A DNA stretch of 44,081 nt from assembly GCA_019113885.1 (NCBI GenBank), contig DXGO01000095.1, positions 1 through 44,081 of the forward strand, written 5' to 3'. Position 1 is the first letter of the stretch, and each line of letters begins with the position of its first letter. This document shows, piece after piece, positions 1 to 6,651 of this stretch. The DNA comes from Candidatus Alistipes intestinipullorum. GTDB lineage: Bacteria > Bacteroidota > Bacteroidia > Bacteroidales > Rikenellaceae. The position numbers and the translations under genes were made by a program. A model generated the notes under the pieces. The model did no database searches, was not told where the DNA came from, and saw nothing but the letters and a program-made list of their open reading frames with translations.

Positions 1-41
1 GCCACCAAACGATAATTTTCCGGATGAATACCCTTTTTCAT
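1..41 (-). CDS. rpmE2: Ribosomal protein L31 type B, N-terminal fragment
   Basis: Only the first 13 codons lie in the window; the gene runs off the left edge. Reading leftward from the ATG at 41-39 the peptide is MKKGIHPENYRLV, the conserved opening of bacterial L31 proteins of the zinc-free B type (known family start MKxxIHPxxYRxVVF). It would be a structural protein of the 50S subunit. A Bacteroidota promoter on the same strand lies just upstream (79-108), which supports this start. The fragment is short, but the match to the family start is specific. Confidence 0.8.
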   Translation of the reverse strand, partial: MKKGIHPENYRLV

Positions 42-78
42 TTCGTTGTTTTTGTTAAAATTCTGTGCTTAAGCGGGA

Positions 79-108
79 CAAAGGTACGAATTTATTCGCA
101 ACAAACAA
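79..108 (-). promoter_or_regulatory. Promoter for the L31 gene
   Basis: Reading leftward: TTG (108-106), 19 bases, then TACCTTTG (86-79). This matches the Bacteroidota housekeeping consensus TTG-N19-21-TAnnTTTG. The start codon follows about 38 bases further on. Confidence 0.6.
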
Positions 109-149
109 GCCCTGCGGCAATTTTTTTCATACGCATGCGGTTGCAGGGG

Positions 150-180
150 TTGCGCAATCCGGATTGTTTTCCTATCTTTG
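150..180 (+). promoter_or_regulatory. Promoter of the tRNA gene
   Basis: TTG at 150-152, 20 bases, then TATCTTTG at 173-180; a full match to the -33/-7 consensus. Transcription would begin about 25-30 bases before the mature tRNA 5' end. Confidence 0.65.
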
Positions 181-214
181 CGCCACGCAAATGCCCGCAT
201 GCAGGGTGTTTACC

Positions 215-288
215 GGGCCCATAGCTCAGTTGGTCAGAGCAGCGGACTCATAATCCGAAGGTCGTGGGATCATGCCCCTCTGGGCCCA
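215..288 (+). tRNA. tRNA with CAT anticodon (elongator Met or Ile2)
   Basis: Acceptor arms GGGCCCA (215-221) and TGGGCCC (281-287) pair perfectly; the discriminator is A288. The D-arm GCTC/GAGC is intact and the anticodon loop is CTCATAA. CCA is not encoded (ACCG follows). It is not the initiator, because position 1 pairs and the anticodon stem lacks three consecutive G:C pairs. CAT tRNAs can be elongator Met or lysidine-modified Ile2; parts of the body resemble Ile2 of other bacteria, and I cannot decide. Oddities: the T-loop reads ATCATGC instead of TTCRANY, the T-stem has a T-T mismatch, and the outer anticodon-stem pair is G-A. Confidence 0.85.
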
Positions 289-294
289 CCGATA

Positions 295-334
295 ACGAAA
301 ACGGCACGCAACGAAGGTTGGGTGCCGTTTTCGT
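295..334 (+). terminator. Rho-independent terminator after the tRNA
   Basis: A perfect 13-base inverted repeat, ACGAAAACGGCAC (295-307) and its complement (322-334), with a 14-base loop. The T-rich second arm acts as the U-tract. It could also work for the leftward genes, whose last stop is at 419. Confidence 0.75.
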
Positions 335-418
335 GTTCCGGACAAACGGGGGAGGGGCATCAGGTCCTTCTCCACGGGCCGGAGAAGCCGCAGCATTCCG
401 ACGCACCGCGGCTGCCAC

Positions 419-913
419 TCACTCCTGCCGGGGCCGAATGGTTGACAGGCGGGAGACCTGTTTCAGATCGAACATCCCGTAAATATTCATCACCACAGTC
501 TCCTTCTCTCCGTAGGTCAGCATCAGCAGTTCGGAATCGAACGAAAATTTCGCTTCACGAAGGTAAAAACGAGTCGTTTGCCCCGCATCGGACGTTGCCA
601 TCACCAATTGGTATCCGGCATCCTCAGTCGAGGCCAGCGCCTCGGCATCTGCCACGAACCGCGCCGCTTCGGTATCACTGCCGCCACCGAGAGCCACAAT
701 GCGAATGTATTGGATACCGTCGAGCAATTCGGCCAGTTTTTCATCGCCCTTTTCGGCGGCCTGGCGGCTCATCATGCGCATCATCTTGCGTTCGAGCTGT
801 ACGCTGGCGAATCCCTCGGCCTTCGAGTAGTGGTCGAAGAAGCGTTCCGAGGCGCTCTGAGCCCGTACGAAAAGCGGCAAAGACAGCAGGATCAAAATCA
901 GGATTCGTTTCAT
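419..913 (-). CDS. DUF4252 domain protein, exported
   Basis: 164 residues with a Sec signal peptide (MKRILILILLSLPLFVRAQS, cleavage near residue 19). The body fits the DUF4252 family: an N-terminal FFDHYSKAEGFASVQL segment and a central predicted beta region around IQYIRIVAL. The family is known mainly from Bacteroidota, often beside ECF sigma factors, and has no proven biochemical role. It is the last gene of a leftward unit of four (sigma factor, anti-sigma, beta-barrel, DUF4252), with 12 bases between it and the barrel gene. The context suggests an envelope protein controlled by the neighbouring sigma factor; this is inference. Confidence 0.8.
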   Translation of the reverse strand: MKRILILILLSLPLFVRAQSASERFFDHYSKAEGFASVQLERKMMRMMSRQAAEKGDEKLAELLDGIQYIRIVALGGGSDTEAARFVADAEALASTEDAGYQLVMATSDAGQTTRFYLREAKFSFDSELLMLTYGEKETVVMNIYGMFDLKQVSRLSTIRPRQE

Positions 914-925
914 GACATACAGGTT

Positions 926-1831
926 TTACATGTCCACACAGAGCCCGATCGACAGCGGATGCACCTCGGGGCCGGCGGCCGTTTCGAAAAGCGGCGTGAC
1001 GCTGTAACGGACATAGACCCCGACACTGTGGTAGGTGATGGCCATAGTCGTTCCGAACCGGAAGGCATTCACCCCGGAAAGCGGGTTCTTCACTTTCGGC
1101 CGCTTATGGATGGAGTTCGCACCCATCGTAAAATCGAAGTATCCGGCAAGCGAAATCCCCAGATTTTTCGCCACCCGGCATGAGAAGGTCAGCGGAATCC
1201 CCAGCGACGTGATGCGGAGTTTCGACTTGTCGGCCTGTTCGTCAAGGGTGACGGGGACGACCATACCGGCCTCGTTGCCGAGTGTTACATGCGTATCGGA
1301 GAGGCGGTAATTGTCGATCGTATAGCGCAGTCCGGTCGAGACTTTGAGCCTTTGGCGGCGATCCAGCCGGACGCAGAGGCCCACGAGCGTTGTGGAAAGG
1401 TGAAACGATTTGCTGTTACGCAGGTCGAAGAAGCGCTCCGTCCCGGCGGGATAAGCTCCGTAATCCAGCCCGGTAGGGATGTTGTAGCCCCACTCCGTAC
1501 CGGAGAGGGCCGTCAGATTGAACCGGGGCGTATGCCCCCTGCTGCTGCGATCCTGGATTTTTTCGACGGTCAACCCAGAGAGGGTGATACCGAAACCCCC
1601 GACCTCAAGCACCACCTCGTCGCCCCGGGAAGTGCGGTGCAGGGCCACCAGATCGGTATCCACGGCATCGATCCGTTCGAGGCTGTCGGCTGCCGGCAAG
1701 GTGTCGGTCAGCCGGAGCACGGTTGCAGAATCGGTCTTTTCCGGGTCCGAGCACATTGTCCGCGCCCCCGCGGGGCCGGACCACAGCAGTATTGCGACTA
1801 CCGCAAGCAGAGAGTAAAATGTTCTGTTCAT
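926..1831 (-). CDS. Outer-membrane beta-barrel protein (PorT-like)
   Basis: 301 residues from the chosen ATG at 1831, which gives a clean signal peptide (MNRTFYSLLAVVAILLWSG). An in-frame ATG at 1876 would add 15 charged residues before the signal and is less likely. The C-terminal two thirds show alternating hydrophobic beta strands ending in an aromatic-rich terminus (YVRYSVTPLF near residue 275), as in PorT-like or OmpW-like barrels. No enzyme motif is seen. It sits between the anti-sigma gene and the DUF4252 gene and is probably cotranscribed. The ligand or cargo is unknown; barrel proteins encoded with ECF factors are often either targets or sensors of that system. Confidence 0.7.
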   Translation of the reverse strand: MNRTFYSLLAVVAILLWSGPAGARTMCSDPEKTDSATVLRLTDTLPAADSLERIDAVDTDLVALHRTSRGDEVVLEVGGFGITLSGLTVEKIQDRSSRGHTPRFNLTALSGTEWGYNIPTGLDYGAYPAGTERFFDLRNSKSFHLSTTLVGLCVRLDRRQRLKVSTGLRYTIDNYRLSDTHVTLGNEAGMVVPVTLDEQADKSKLRITSLGIPLTFSCRVAKNLGISLAGYFDFTMGANSIHKRPKVKNPLSGVNAFRFGTTMAITYHSVGVYVRYSVTPLFETAAGPEVHPLSIGLCVDM

Positions 1832-1885
1832 CCTATTGCGTTTTTTGTTTTCGTTTCGCTCATTGGGTCCATGCAAAGCGCGCCG

Positions 1886-2434
1886 TTATTGCGCACCGGC
1901 CTCAAGAAGTTCGTCGACCAGCCGGTTCGGGGCATCAAGCGCGGCAAAAGAGTCGAAATAGGCCGTTGCCTGCATGGCCGCCTCACGATCGTAGATCGCC
2001 ACGCCGTCGATGTAGCAGTAGGGGGTCCGCAACCAGTCGATGCAGAAAAACAGCCCTACGGCCACGACGGCCGCCGCAGCTGCCGCCGCACTCCACCGCA
2101 GGATGCGACGACGAAGCGGTCGCCGGTCGCCTGCGGGCCGCAACTCCGCCCGGGCCCGGCGCTCTGCGTCGGGCGCCCCGGCCGCCCCGATCCTTCCCGG
2201 CATCCCGGCCGTTCGGGCCGTTCGGGGCATTCGCTCCCCGGAGAGCGCCTCCAGACCGCCCAGCAGCACCTGCAACTCCCGCAACGAAACTGGCAGTTTC
2301 TCCGCCCCGCGGAGTCCGTCACGCAATTCCCGCTCCTCGGCCGGGGTCGCCTCGGCCGCCAGCCAGCGGGCCGCCAGCCATTCGAGCCGGGCCACCTCTT
2401 CGTGCGCGGCCATCCTATCGGGCCACTCATTCAT
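1886..2434 (-). CDS. Probable membrane anti-sigma factor
   Basis: 182 residues from ATG 2434. AAAGGA lies about nine bases before this codon, which favours it over the upstream in-frame ATGs at 2455/2452. The N-terminal half is acidic, helical and probably cytoplasmic (RLEWLAARWLAAEATPAEE). An Arg-rich stretch (residues 101-113) precedes one transmembrane helix (about 112-133), and a short periplasmic tail of about 50 residues follows. This topology beside an ECF sigma gene indicates an anti-sigma factor, although no zinc HxxxCxxC motif is present. It overlaps the sigma gene by 8 bases, so translation is probably coupled. Assignment rests on context and topology. Confidence 0.65.
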   Translation of the reverse strand: MNEWPDRMAAHEEVARLEWLAARWLAAEATPAEERELRDGLRGAEKLPVSLRELQVLLGGLEALSGERMPRTARTAGMPGRIGAAGAPDAERRARAELRPAGDRRPLRRRILRWSAAAAAAAVVAVGLFFCIDWLRTPYCYIDGVAIYDREAAMQATAYFDSFAALDAPNRLVDELLEAGAQ

Positions 2435-2945
2435 ATCGTGTTGTCCTTTCATCATCCATCATTTTTTTCAACACCTCCCGCATCGCATGGCGCGCACGGG
2501 AGAGGAGTACGCGCACCTGTGCCTCGTCGCATCCGAGCAAAGCGGCCACTTCGCCCGTCGGGCACCCCTCGATATCCTTCAAATGAAGCGTCTCACGCTG
2601 CCGGTCGGGCAGGAGGGACATTGCACGCCGCACCATCTCGTGCGCTTCCCACCGTTCAGCCTCCCCGCCCGTCGACCGCTCGGCCCCGCCAGCCACCGCA
2701 TCGTTGCGGCGTGCATCGGCCCGGCGTTTGCGCAGCAGGTCGTAGCATCGGTTCCGCACGGCCGTCATTACCCAGGCATCGACGTTGCGGCCCGGTGTCA
2801 GCCGGTCATGCTCCCGCCACAGCCGCTCCAGCAGGTCGTGCACCGCATCTTCGGCCTCGGCCGACGACAGCAGCAGACTCTGCGCATAGCGGAACATGCG
2901 GTCGCGGAGCGGCCATATCCGGGCAGTGAATTCGAACTCCTCCAT
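2427..2945 (-). CDS. ECF-type RNA polymerase sigma factor
   Basis: 172 residues, the usual ECF size. Sigma-70 region 2 spans about residues 10-75 (LSSAEAEDAVHDLLERLW, then DAWVMTAVRNRCYDLLRKRR), a variable linker follows, and region 4 spans about 115-165 (LPDRQRETLHLKDIEGCPTGEVAALLG then VRVLLSRARHAMREVL). It would direct polymerase to a small regulon, probably including its own operon. It is the first gene of the unit, which continues with an overlapping anti-sigma gene. No standard TAnnTTTG promoter is seen upstream, compatible with autoregulation from an ECF promoter. Confidence 0.9.
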   Translation of the reverse strand: MEEFEFTARIWPLRDRMFRYAQSLLLSSAEAEDAVHDLLERLWREHDRLTPGRNVDAWVMTAVRNRCYDLLRKRRADARRNDAVAGGAERSTGGEAERWEAHEMVRRAMSLLPDRQRETLHLKDIEGCPTGEVAALLGCDEAQVRVLLSRARHAMREVLKKMMDDERTTRYE

Positions 2946-3105
2946 TTCTATCCGTAAGACGAAACAACACGTCGAAACGCAACATTTCAGAACTCAAAGA
3001 TCGCTTTTTTTCTCTGTTTCGGCACCGGGAAGGTAAAAAACCGGTATCCCGAAGCGATATACATTATTTATAATTGGCGTCAACAAAAAAACTGTGAAAA
3101 AATAA

Positions 3106-3126
3106 GTACTTTGTATTGCAAAATAC
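3106..3126. promoter_or_regulatory. Candidate PadR operator (near-palindrome over the -33 box)
   Basis: GTACTTTG (3106-3113), five bases, CAAAATAC (3119-3126). The arms are complementary at 7 of 8 positions. The site covers the -33 TTG of the operon promoter, a good position for repression. The PadR-family regulator encoded third in this operon is the natural candidate ligand; that link is inference. Confidence 0.5.
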
Positions 3127-3146
3127 CTAAACATATCATATATTTG
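3116..3146 (+). promoter_or_regulatory. Promoter of the pspC-padR operon
   Basis: TTG at 3116-3118, 20 bases, TATATTTG at 3139-3146. This is a full consensus match in an AT-rich stretch, about 55 bases before the first start codon. Confidence 0.7.
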
Positions 3147-3201
3147 CATCAGAAAACAAGCAAACCATCAAAAAGTCCGATCCTCGGATCGGCCCTGTAC
3201 C

Positions 3202-3753
3202 ATGAAAGAGACTGTCAACGCCAACATCGGCTCCATAGCCTTCACCATCGACCGGGACGCATACCAGGCCCTGGAGCATTATTTCAGGGAGATCCGGCGC
3301 CGACTGCCCGACGACGACACGGAAACGATGGGCGACATCGAGTCCCGCGTCGCGGAGATTCTGGTCGAAAAGGTCCCCTCTCCCATGCACGTCGTAACGC
3401 TCGAAATCGTCCGTGCGACGATGGCCAGGCTGGGCGCACCCTCCGACTTCGGAGAGCCACACGACACCGCCGGAGTTGCCGGAACCGCCGGCCCCGACAC
3501 GCCCCCGACGGACGAAGAGCCCCGGCACCCGGTCCGCAAGCTCTACCGTTCGCGCCGCGACCGCTCGATCGCCGGAATCTGCGGCGGTCTGGGCGACTAT
3601 TTCGACGCCGACCCGACGATGATCCGGCTCATCATGCTGCTGCCGATCCTCTTCGGAGGACTTTCGATCTGGGCGTATGTCATCCTTTGGATCGTCATTC
3701 CCGAGGAGCCGACACGCAAATTCAACATCTACGGTACCGAAAAAAGACAATAA
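3202..3753 (+). CDS. PspC domain protein with N-terminal helical module
   Basis: 183 residues. Residues 1-90 form a soluble module (AFTIDRDAYQALEHYF, DIESRVAEIL). The PspC domain follows from about 113 (KLYRSRRDRSIAGICGGLGDYFDADPTMIRL) with one transmembrane helix (about 134-158) and a short tail. PspC proteins sense or respond to membrane stress. The N-terminal module is clearly paralogous to that of the last gene of the operon (5212-6534). It lies two bases before a minimal PspC gene and shares its promoter. In this phylum PspC-PadR units are regulatory envelope modules of poorly known trigger. Confidence 0.8.
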   Translation: MKETVNANIGSIAFTIDRDAYQALEHYFREIRRRLPDDDTETMGDIESRVAEILVEKVPSPMHVVTLEIVRATMARLGAPSDFGEPHDTAGVAGTAGPDTPPTDEEPRHPVRKLYRSRRDRSIAGICGGLGDYFDADPTMIRLIMLLPILFGGLSIWAYVILWIVIPEEPTRKFNIYGTEKRQ

Positions 3754-3755
3754 CC

Positions 3756-3953
3756 ATGGCAACAAACAATTCCGGACGGCTTTACCGTTCGAACGACAAG
3801 ATGATCGCCGGCGTATGCGCCGGTGTGGCGGAGTTTTTCGGACTCGACACCTCGATGGTCCGCCTGGCCACCGTATTCCTGATCCTCTTCGCAGGACTTT
3901 CTCTCTGGGTCTACATCATTCTCTGGCTGATCGTCCCCCGATCGCCCAAATAA
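3756..3953 (+). CDS. Minimal PspC domain protein
   Basis: 65 residues, consisting of little more than the PspC domain: RLYRSNDKMIAGVCAGVAEFFGLD, then one hydrophobic helix (about 38-60) ending LWLIVPRSPK. Its start lies two bases after the previous stop, and PadR follows after 15 bases. A small inner-membrane protein of this kind could partner the larger PspC proteins of the operon; that is inference. The family match itself is strong. Confidence 0.85.
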   Translation: MATNNSGRLYRSNDKMIAGVCAGVAEFFGLDTSMVRLATVFLILFAGLSLWVYIILWLIVPRSPK

Positions 3954-3968
3954 TACACGCATACCGAT

Positions 3969-4313
3969 ATGGCAGAAGACAACGTAAAGGCGCAAATGCG
4001 CAAAGGCATTCTGGAGTACTGCATCCTCGCCATTCTGTCGCGCGAAGATTCATACGCACCGAAGATCATTGCCGAACTCAAACAGGCCGAGATGATCGTC
4101 GTCGAAGGTACGCTCTACCCGATCCTCACACGACAAAAGAACGCCGGGCTGCTGACCTACCGCTGGGAGGAGTCCCCGCAGGGGCCGCCCCGCAAATACT
4201 ATACGCTGACCGACAAGGGACGCGAATACCTCGAGGCCCTGGACGTGGCCTGGAACGAACTCGTCGCACAGATCGAGCGCATCCGGCACGGATACGAAAA
4301 AGCTGAACAATAA
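3969..4313 (+). CDS. PadR family transcriptional regulator
   Basis: 114 residues, typical of the short PadR subfamily. The winged-helix signature is complete: KGILEYCILAIL, YAPKIIAELK, VEGTLYPILTR, GLLTYRWEES, GPPRKYYTLTDKG; a C-terminal helix (about 85-110) would dimerise. PadR proteins usually repress their own operon and respond to small molecules or membrane stress. Placed between PspC genes, it probably binds the near-palindrome at 3106-3126. Confidence 0.92.
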   Translation: MAEDNVKAQMRKGILEYCILAILSREDSYAPKIIAELKQAEMIVVEGTLYPILTRQKNAGLLTYRWEESPQGPPRKYYTLTDKGREYLEALDVAWNELVAQIERIRHGYEKAEQ

Positions 4314-4335
4314 CCCGTTGAAACAACACCCGAAC

Positions 4336-5190
4336 ATGAAAAAACTCCTTGTTTTCGCCACCTTGTTGGCCGCAGCGCTGGCAGTCACGGCCTACATCAC
4401 CTGCGAAGCCTCCAACCTCTGGGGCAAACGCATCAAGGGAAGCGACCGGATCGTCACCCGCACCCTCGCAGCCCCCGATTTCGATGCCGTCTCGGCGGCG
4501 CGCGGCACGCGTGTCGTGCTCTCCGACAAGAGCGACGTGATCCGCATCGACGCCAACGACAACCTGATCGACCACGTGGTCGTCGAAGAAAAAGAAGGCA
4601 TCCTGAGAATCACCATCGACCCGAAGATCGTCAACGTGTCGAATGCCGACATCACGGTCACCGTTCCGGCCCGCAACGGAGCAATCCGCTCGCTCGAAGC
4701 TTCGAGCGCCGCCTGCATCCTGAGCGACACGGAGCTTCATGCCGACCGTGCCAACATCGACGCGTCGAGCGCCGCAAAGATCAAGGTCGCCTACCAGGCC
4801 AACGAGTGTGTGACAAAGGCATCGAGCGCCGCACGTATCGATGCCGTGCTCCGCACCACCTCATGCTCGTTCGACGCATCGAGCGCCGCAGAGATCGAAG
4901 CGGAAATCTCTTCCGCCGACTGCTCGGCCAATGCCTCGAGCGCGGCAAAGATCGAGTTCGAGGGATCAACCCACAACCTCACGGCCGAAACAAGCTCGGC
5001 GGCGCGGATCGACGCCGGGGAGCTCACGGCCGACAACGCCGTCGTCAAGGCCTCGAGCGGCTCGGGCATCCAGGTCGGCTGCAGGCAATCGCTCAAGGCC
5101 CACGCTTCGAGCGGCGCCTCGATCCGCTACTCGGGGGAGTGCGAGATCGACGCGGAGACTTCGAGCGGCGGAAGCATCCGGCGGAAATAA
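4336..5190 (+). CDS. DUF2807 (GIN domain) repeat protein
   Basis: 284 residues. I chose ATG 4336 over an in-frame TTG at 4318 because it gives a clean N-terminal signal or anchor helix (MKKLLVFATLLAAALAV). A DUF2807 fold, the head GIN domain of putative adhesins, follows from about residue 35 (RTLAAPDFDAVSAARGTRVVL). From about residue 122 to the end, an SSAA/SSGx motif returns every 18-21 residues, most regularly every 19, as expected for a beta-helix solenoid. It lies between padR and a large pspC gene. The protein is probably periplasmic or surface-exposed; its ligand is unknown. The repeat motif drifts from SSAA to SSGS, SSGA and SSGG at the C-terminus. Confidence 0.85.
   Translation: MKKLLVFATLLAAALAVTAYITCEASNLWGKRIKGSDRIVTRTLAAPDFDAVSAARGTRVVLSDKSDVIRIDANDNLIDHVVVEEKEGILRITIDPKIVNVSNADITVTVPARNGAIRSLEASSAACILSDTELHADRANIDASSAAKIKVAYQANECVTKASSAARIDAVLRTTSCSFDASSAAEIEAEISSADCSANASSAAKIEFEGSTHNLTAETSSAARIDAGELTADNAVVKASSGSGIQVGCRQSLKAHASSGASIRYSGECEIDAETSSGGSIRRK
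4699..5172 (+). repeat. Nine-copy coding repeat, period about 57 bases
   Basis: Units begin at 4699, 4762, 4819, 4876, 4933, 4990, 5050, 5104 and 5158. Each starts with a variant of gc(n)tcgagcgccgca encoding (A/T)SSAA or (A/T)SSG(S/A/G). Four consecutive intervals are exactly 57 bases. It lies inside the DUF2807 gene, so it is a protein solenoid repeat and not a CRISPR. Confidence 0.85.
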
Positions 5191-5211
5191 ATCCATTAAC
5201 GGCATACTGAA

Positions 5212-6534
5212 ATGAAAGAAGTTAAGAAATGCAGCATATCGGGCGTAGCCTTCACGATGGACATCGACGCCTACGAAGCGCTCGAGAGTTATCTTGAAAG
5301 CCTGAAAAAGAGCTACGGCGACAACCCCGACGGAGCGGAGATCGTGGCCGACATCGAAGCGCGCATCGCCGAACTGATCCTCTCGGCGCAGGACAACACG
5401 CGGGTCGTGGAGAAGCCGCTGATGATGAACATCATCCGACAAATGGGTTCGGCCGAGGATATTTCCGACCAAAGCAACGACCGCGACCTGCACTGCGACA
5501 CGCCGCGCATCCCCCGCCGCCTCTACCGCGACACAGAGAATGCCAAGTTGGGCGGCGTCTGCGCCGGGATCGGCAAATATTTCGACATCGACCCCGTATG
5601 GGTACGGCTGATACTCTTCCTGCCGCTGTTGTTCACCTGCTTCGGGAGCATCCCGTTCCTGCACTGGTTCGCACCGCTGTTCGGCAACCTGTTCGGCATC
5701 TTCATGATCTGCTACTTCATCATGTGGTTCGCCGTGCCGGCGGCCCGCACGGCACGCCAGCGGCTCGAGATGAACGGCGAAAAGATCACCGCACAGTCGA
5801 TCGGCGAGGTCACCGCCGCGACGGCCAACAACGAACCCGACGCCCGGGCACGCCCGATCATCGCCGAAGCCGTATCGCTTTTCGGCAAAGTGGTCCTTAT
5901 CCTGTTGAAGATTTTCGCCGGGATCATTGTCTTCGGGCTCATCATGGCAGCCTGCGCGCTCGTCATCGGGCTGTTCGCCGTCATCATCGGAGGACCGGAG
6001 CAAATTCACCTGTGGAAACTCGTCGACTTCTCACTCTGGGTCCCCATCATGGGCATCTTTATCGTCTTGATCCCGGTAATCCTGCTGATCTACGTACTGA
6101 TGTGCCTGATCGCATCGCGCAAGCCCGGCGGCAAGGCCGTGCTGACCATCTTCCTGCTCTGGATCGTCTCGATCATCGCCTGCTCGGTCATCGCCATCCG
6201 GGAGAACGTCAGCGACAAGATCCGCCGCAAGCGCCACAACATCGAACGGATTCTCAACAGCGAGATCATCGTCAACCAGGACACCATGACGCTCGAACGG
6301 ATGCTCGAGGAGTACGACGACAACAGCATCGTCGAGGAGAGCGGCAAGACGGTGCACATCAACATTCCCTCGCAGTCGCTCGACATCACCGTCGACAAGC
6401 GCAAGGGCGCCATGCAGGTCACCTCCAACGGCAAGGAGGTGGTCACGATCCAGGCCGAGGCCCGGGAGAAGGGCGATACGGCGCAGCTCAGGCTCGAAGC
6501 CTCAAGTTCCGCCCCGGAAAGCGACGCACAGTAA
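5212..6534 (+). CDS. Large PspC domain membrane protein
   Basis: 440 residues. Residues 1-95 repeat the soluble module of the first gene (AFTMDIDAYEALESYL, DIEARIAELI, IIRQMGSAEDI). A PspC domain follows (about 103-180: RRLYRDTENAKLGGVCAGIGKYFDID) with a longer hydrophobic segment. Further transmembrane helices lie around 220-265, 275-305 and 312-328. The C-terminal 110 residues are soluble and charged with beta-strand-like segments (TVHINIPSQSLDITVD). It closes the operon 21 bases after the DUF2807 gene and is followed by a strong terminator. It is probably the inner-membrane core of the system; function unproven. Confidence 0.8.
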   Translation: MKEVKKCSISGVAFTMDIDAYEALESYLESLKKSYGDNPDGAEIVADIEARIAELILSAQDNTRVVEKPLMMNIIRQMGSAEDISDQSNDRDLHCDTPRIPRRLYRDTENAKLGGVCAGIGKYFDIDPVWVRLILFLPLLFTCFGSIPFLHWFAPLFGNLFGIFMICYFIMWFAVPAARTARQRLEMNGEKITAQSIGEVTAATANNEPDARARPIIAEAVSLFGKVVLILLKIFAGIIVFGLIMAACALVIGLFAVIIGGPEQIHLWKLVDFSLWVPIMGIFIVLIPVILLIYVLMCLIASRKPGGKAVLTIFLLWIVSIIACSVIAIRENVSDKIRRKRHNIERILNSEIIVNQDTMTLERMLEEYDDNSIVEESGKTVHINIPSQSLDITVDKRKGAMQVTSNGKEVVTIQAEAREKGDTAQLRLEASSSAPESDAQ

Positions 6535-6558
6535 GACAGACAGTTCCGGCAGACAATG

Positions 6559-6593
6559 TGCGGGCGGCATCTCATTGCCGTCCGCATTTTTTT
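6559..6593 (+). terminator. Terminator of the pspC-padR operon
   Basis: An 11-base stem with one G-T pair (6559-6569 and 6576-6586), a six-base loop and seven Ts (6587-6593). The T-tract also supplies the TTG of the next promoter. Confidence 0.85.
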
Positions 6594-6622
6594 GAGAAAG
6601 CCGAAAAAAATGCGTACCTTTG
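6592..6622 (+). promoter_or_regulatory. Promoter of pfkA
   Basis: TTG at 6592-6594, 20 bases, TACCTTTG at 6615-6622. The pfkA start codon is 30 bases downstream. Confidence 0.7.
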
Positions 6623-6651
6623 AACGATTATGTACCTATAAATACGAACGT

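Noticed and set aside
1289..2929. A 546-codon open frame on the plus strand
   Set aside because: Antisense to the barrel, anti-sigma and ECF sigma genes; Arg/Pro-rich with no motif, and the minus strand has recognisable families.
4699..5172. Regular repeat that could suggest a CRISPR or satellite
   Set aside because: The units are in one reading frame, encode a protein motif and have no unique spacers of constant length or cas genes nearby.
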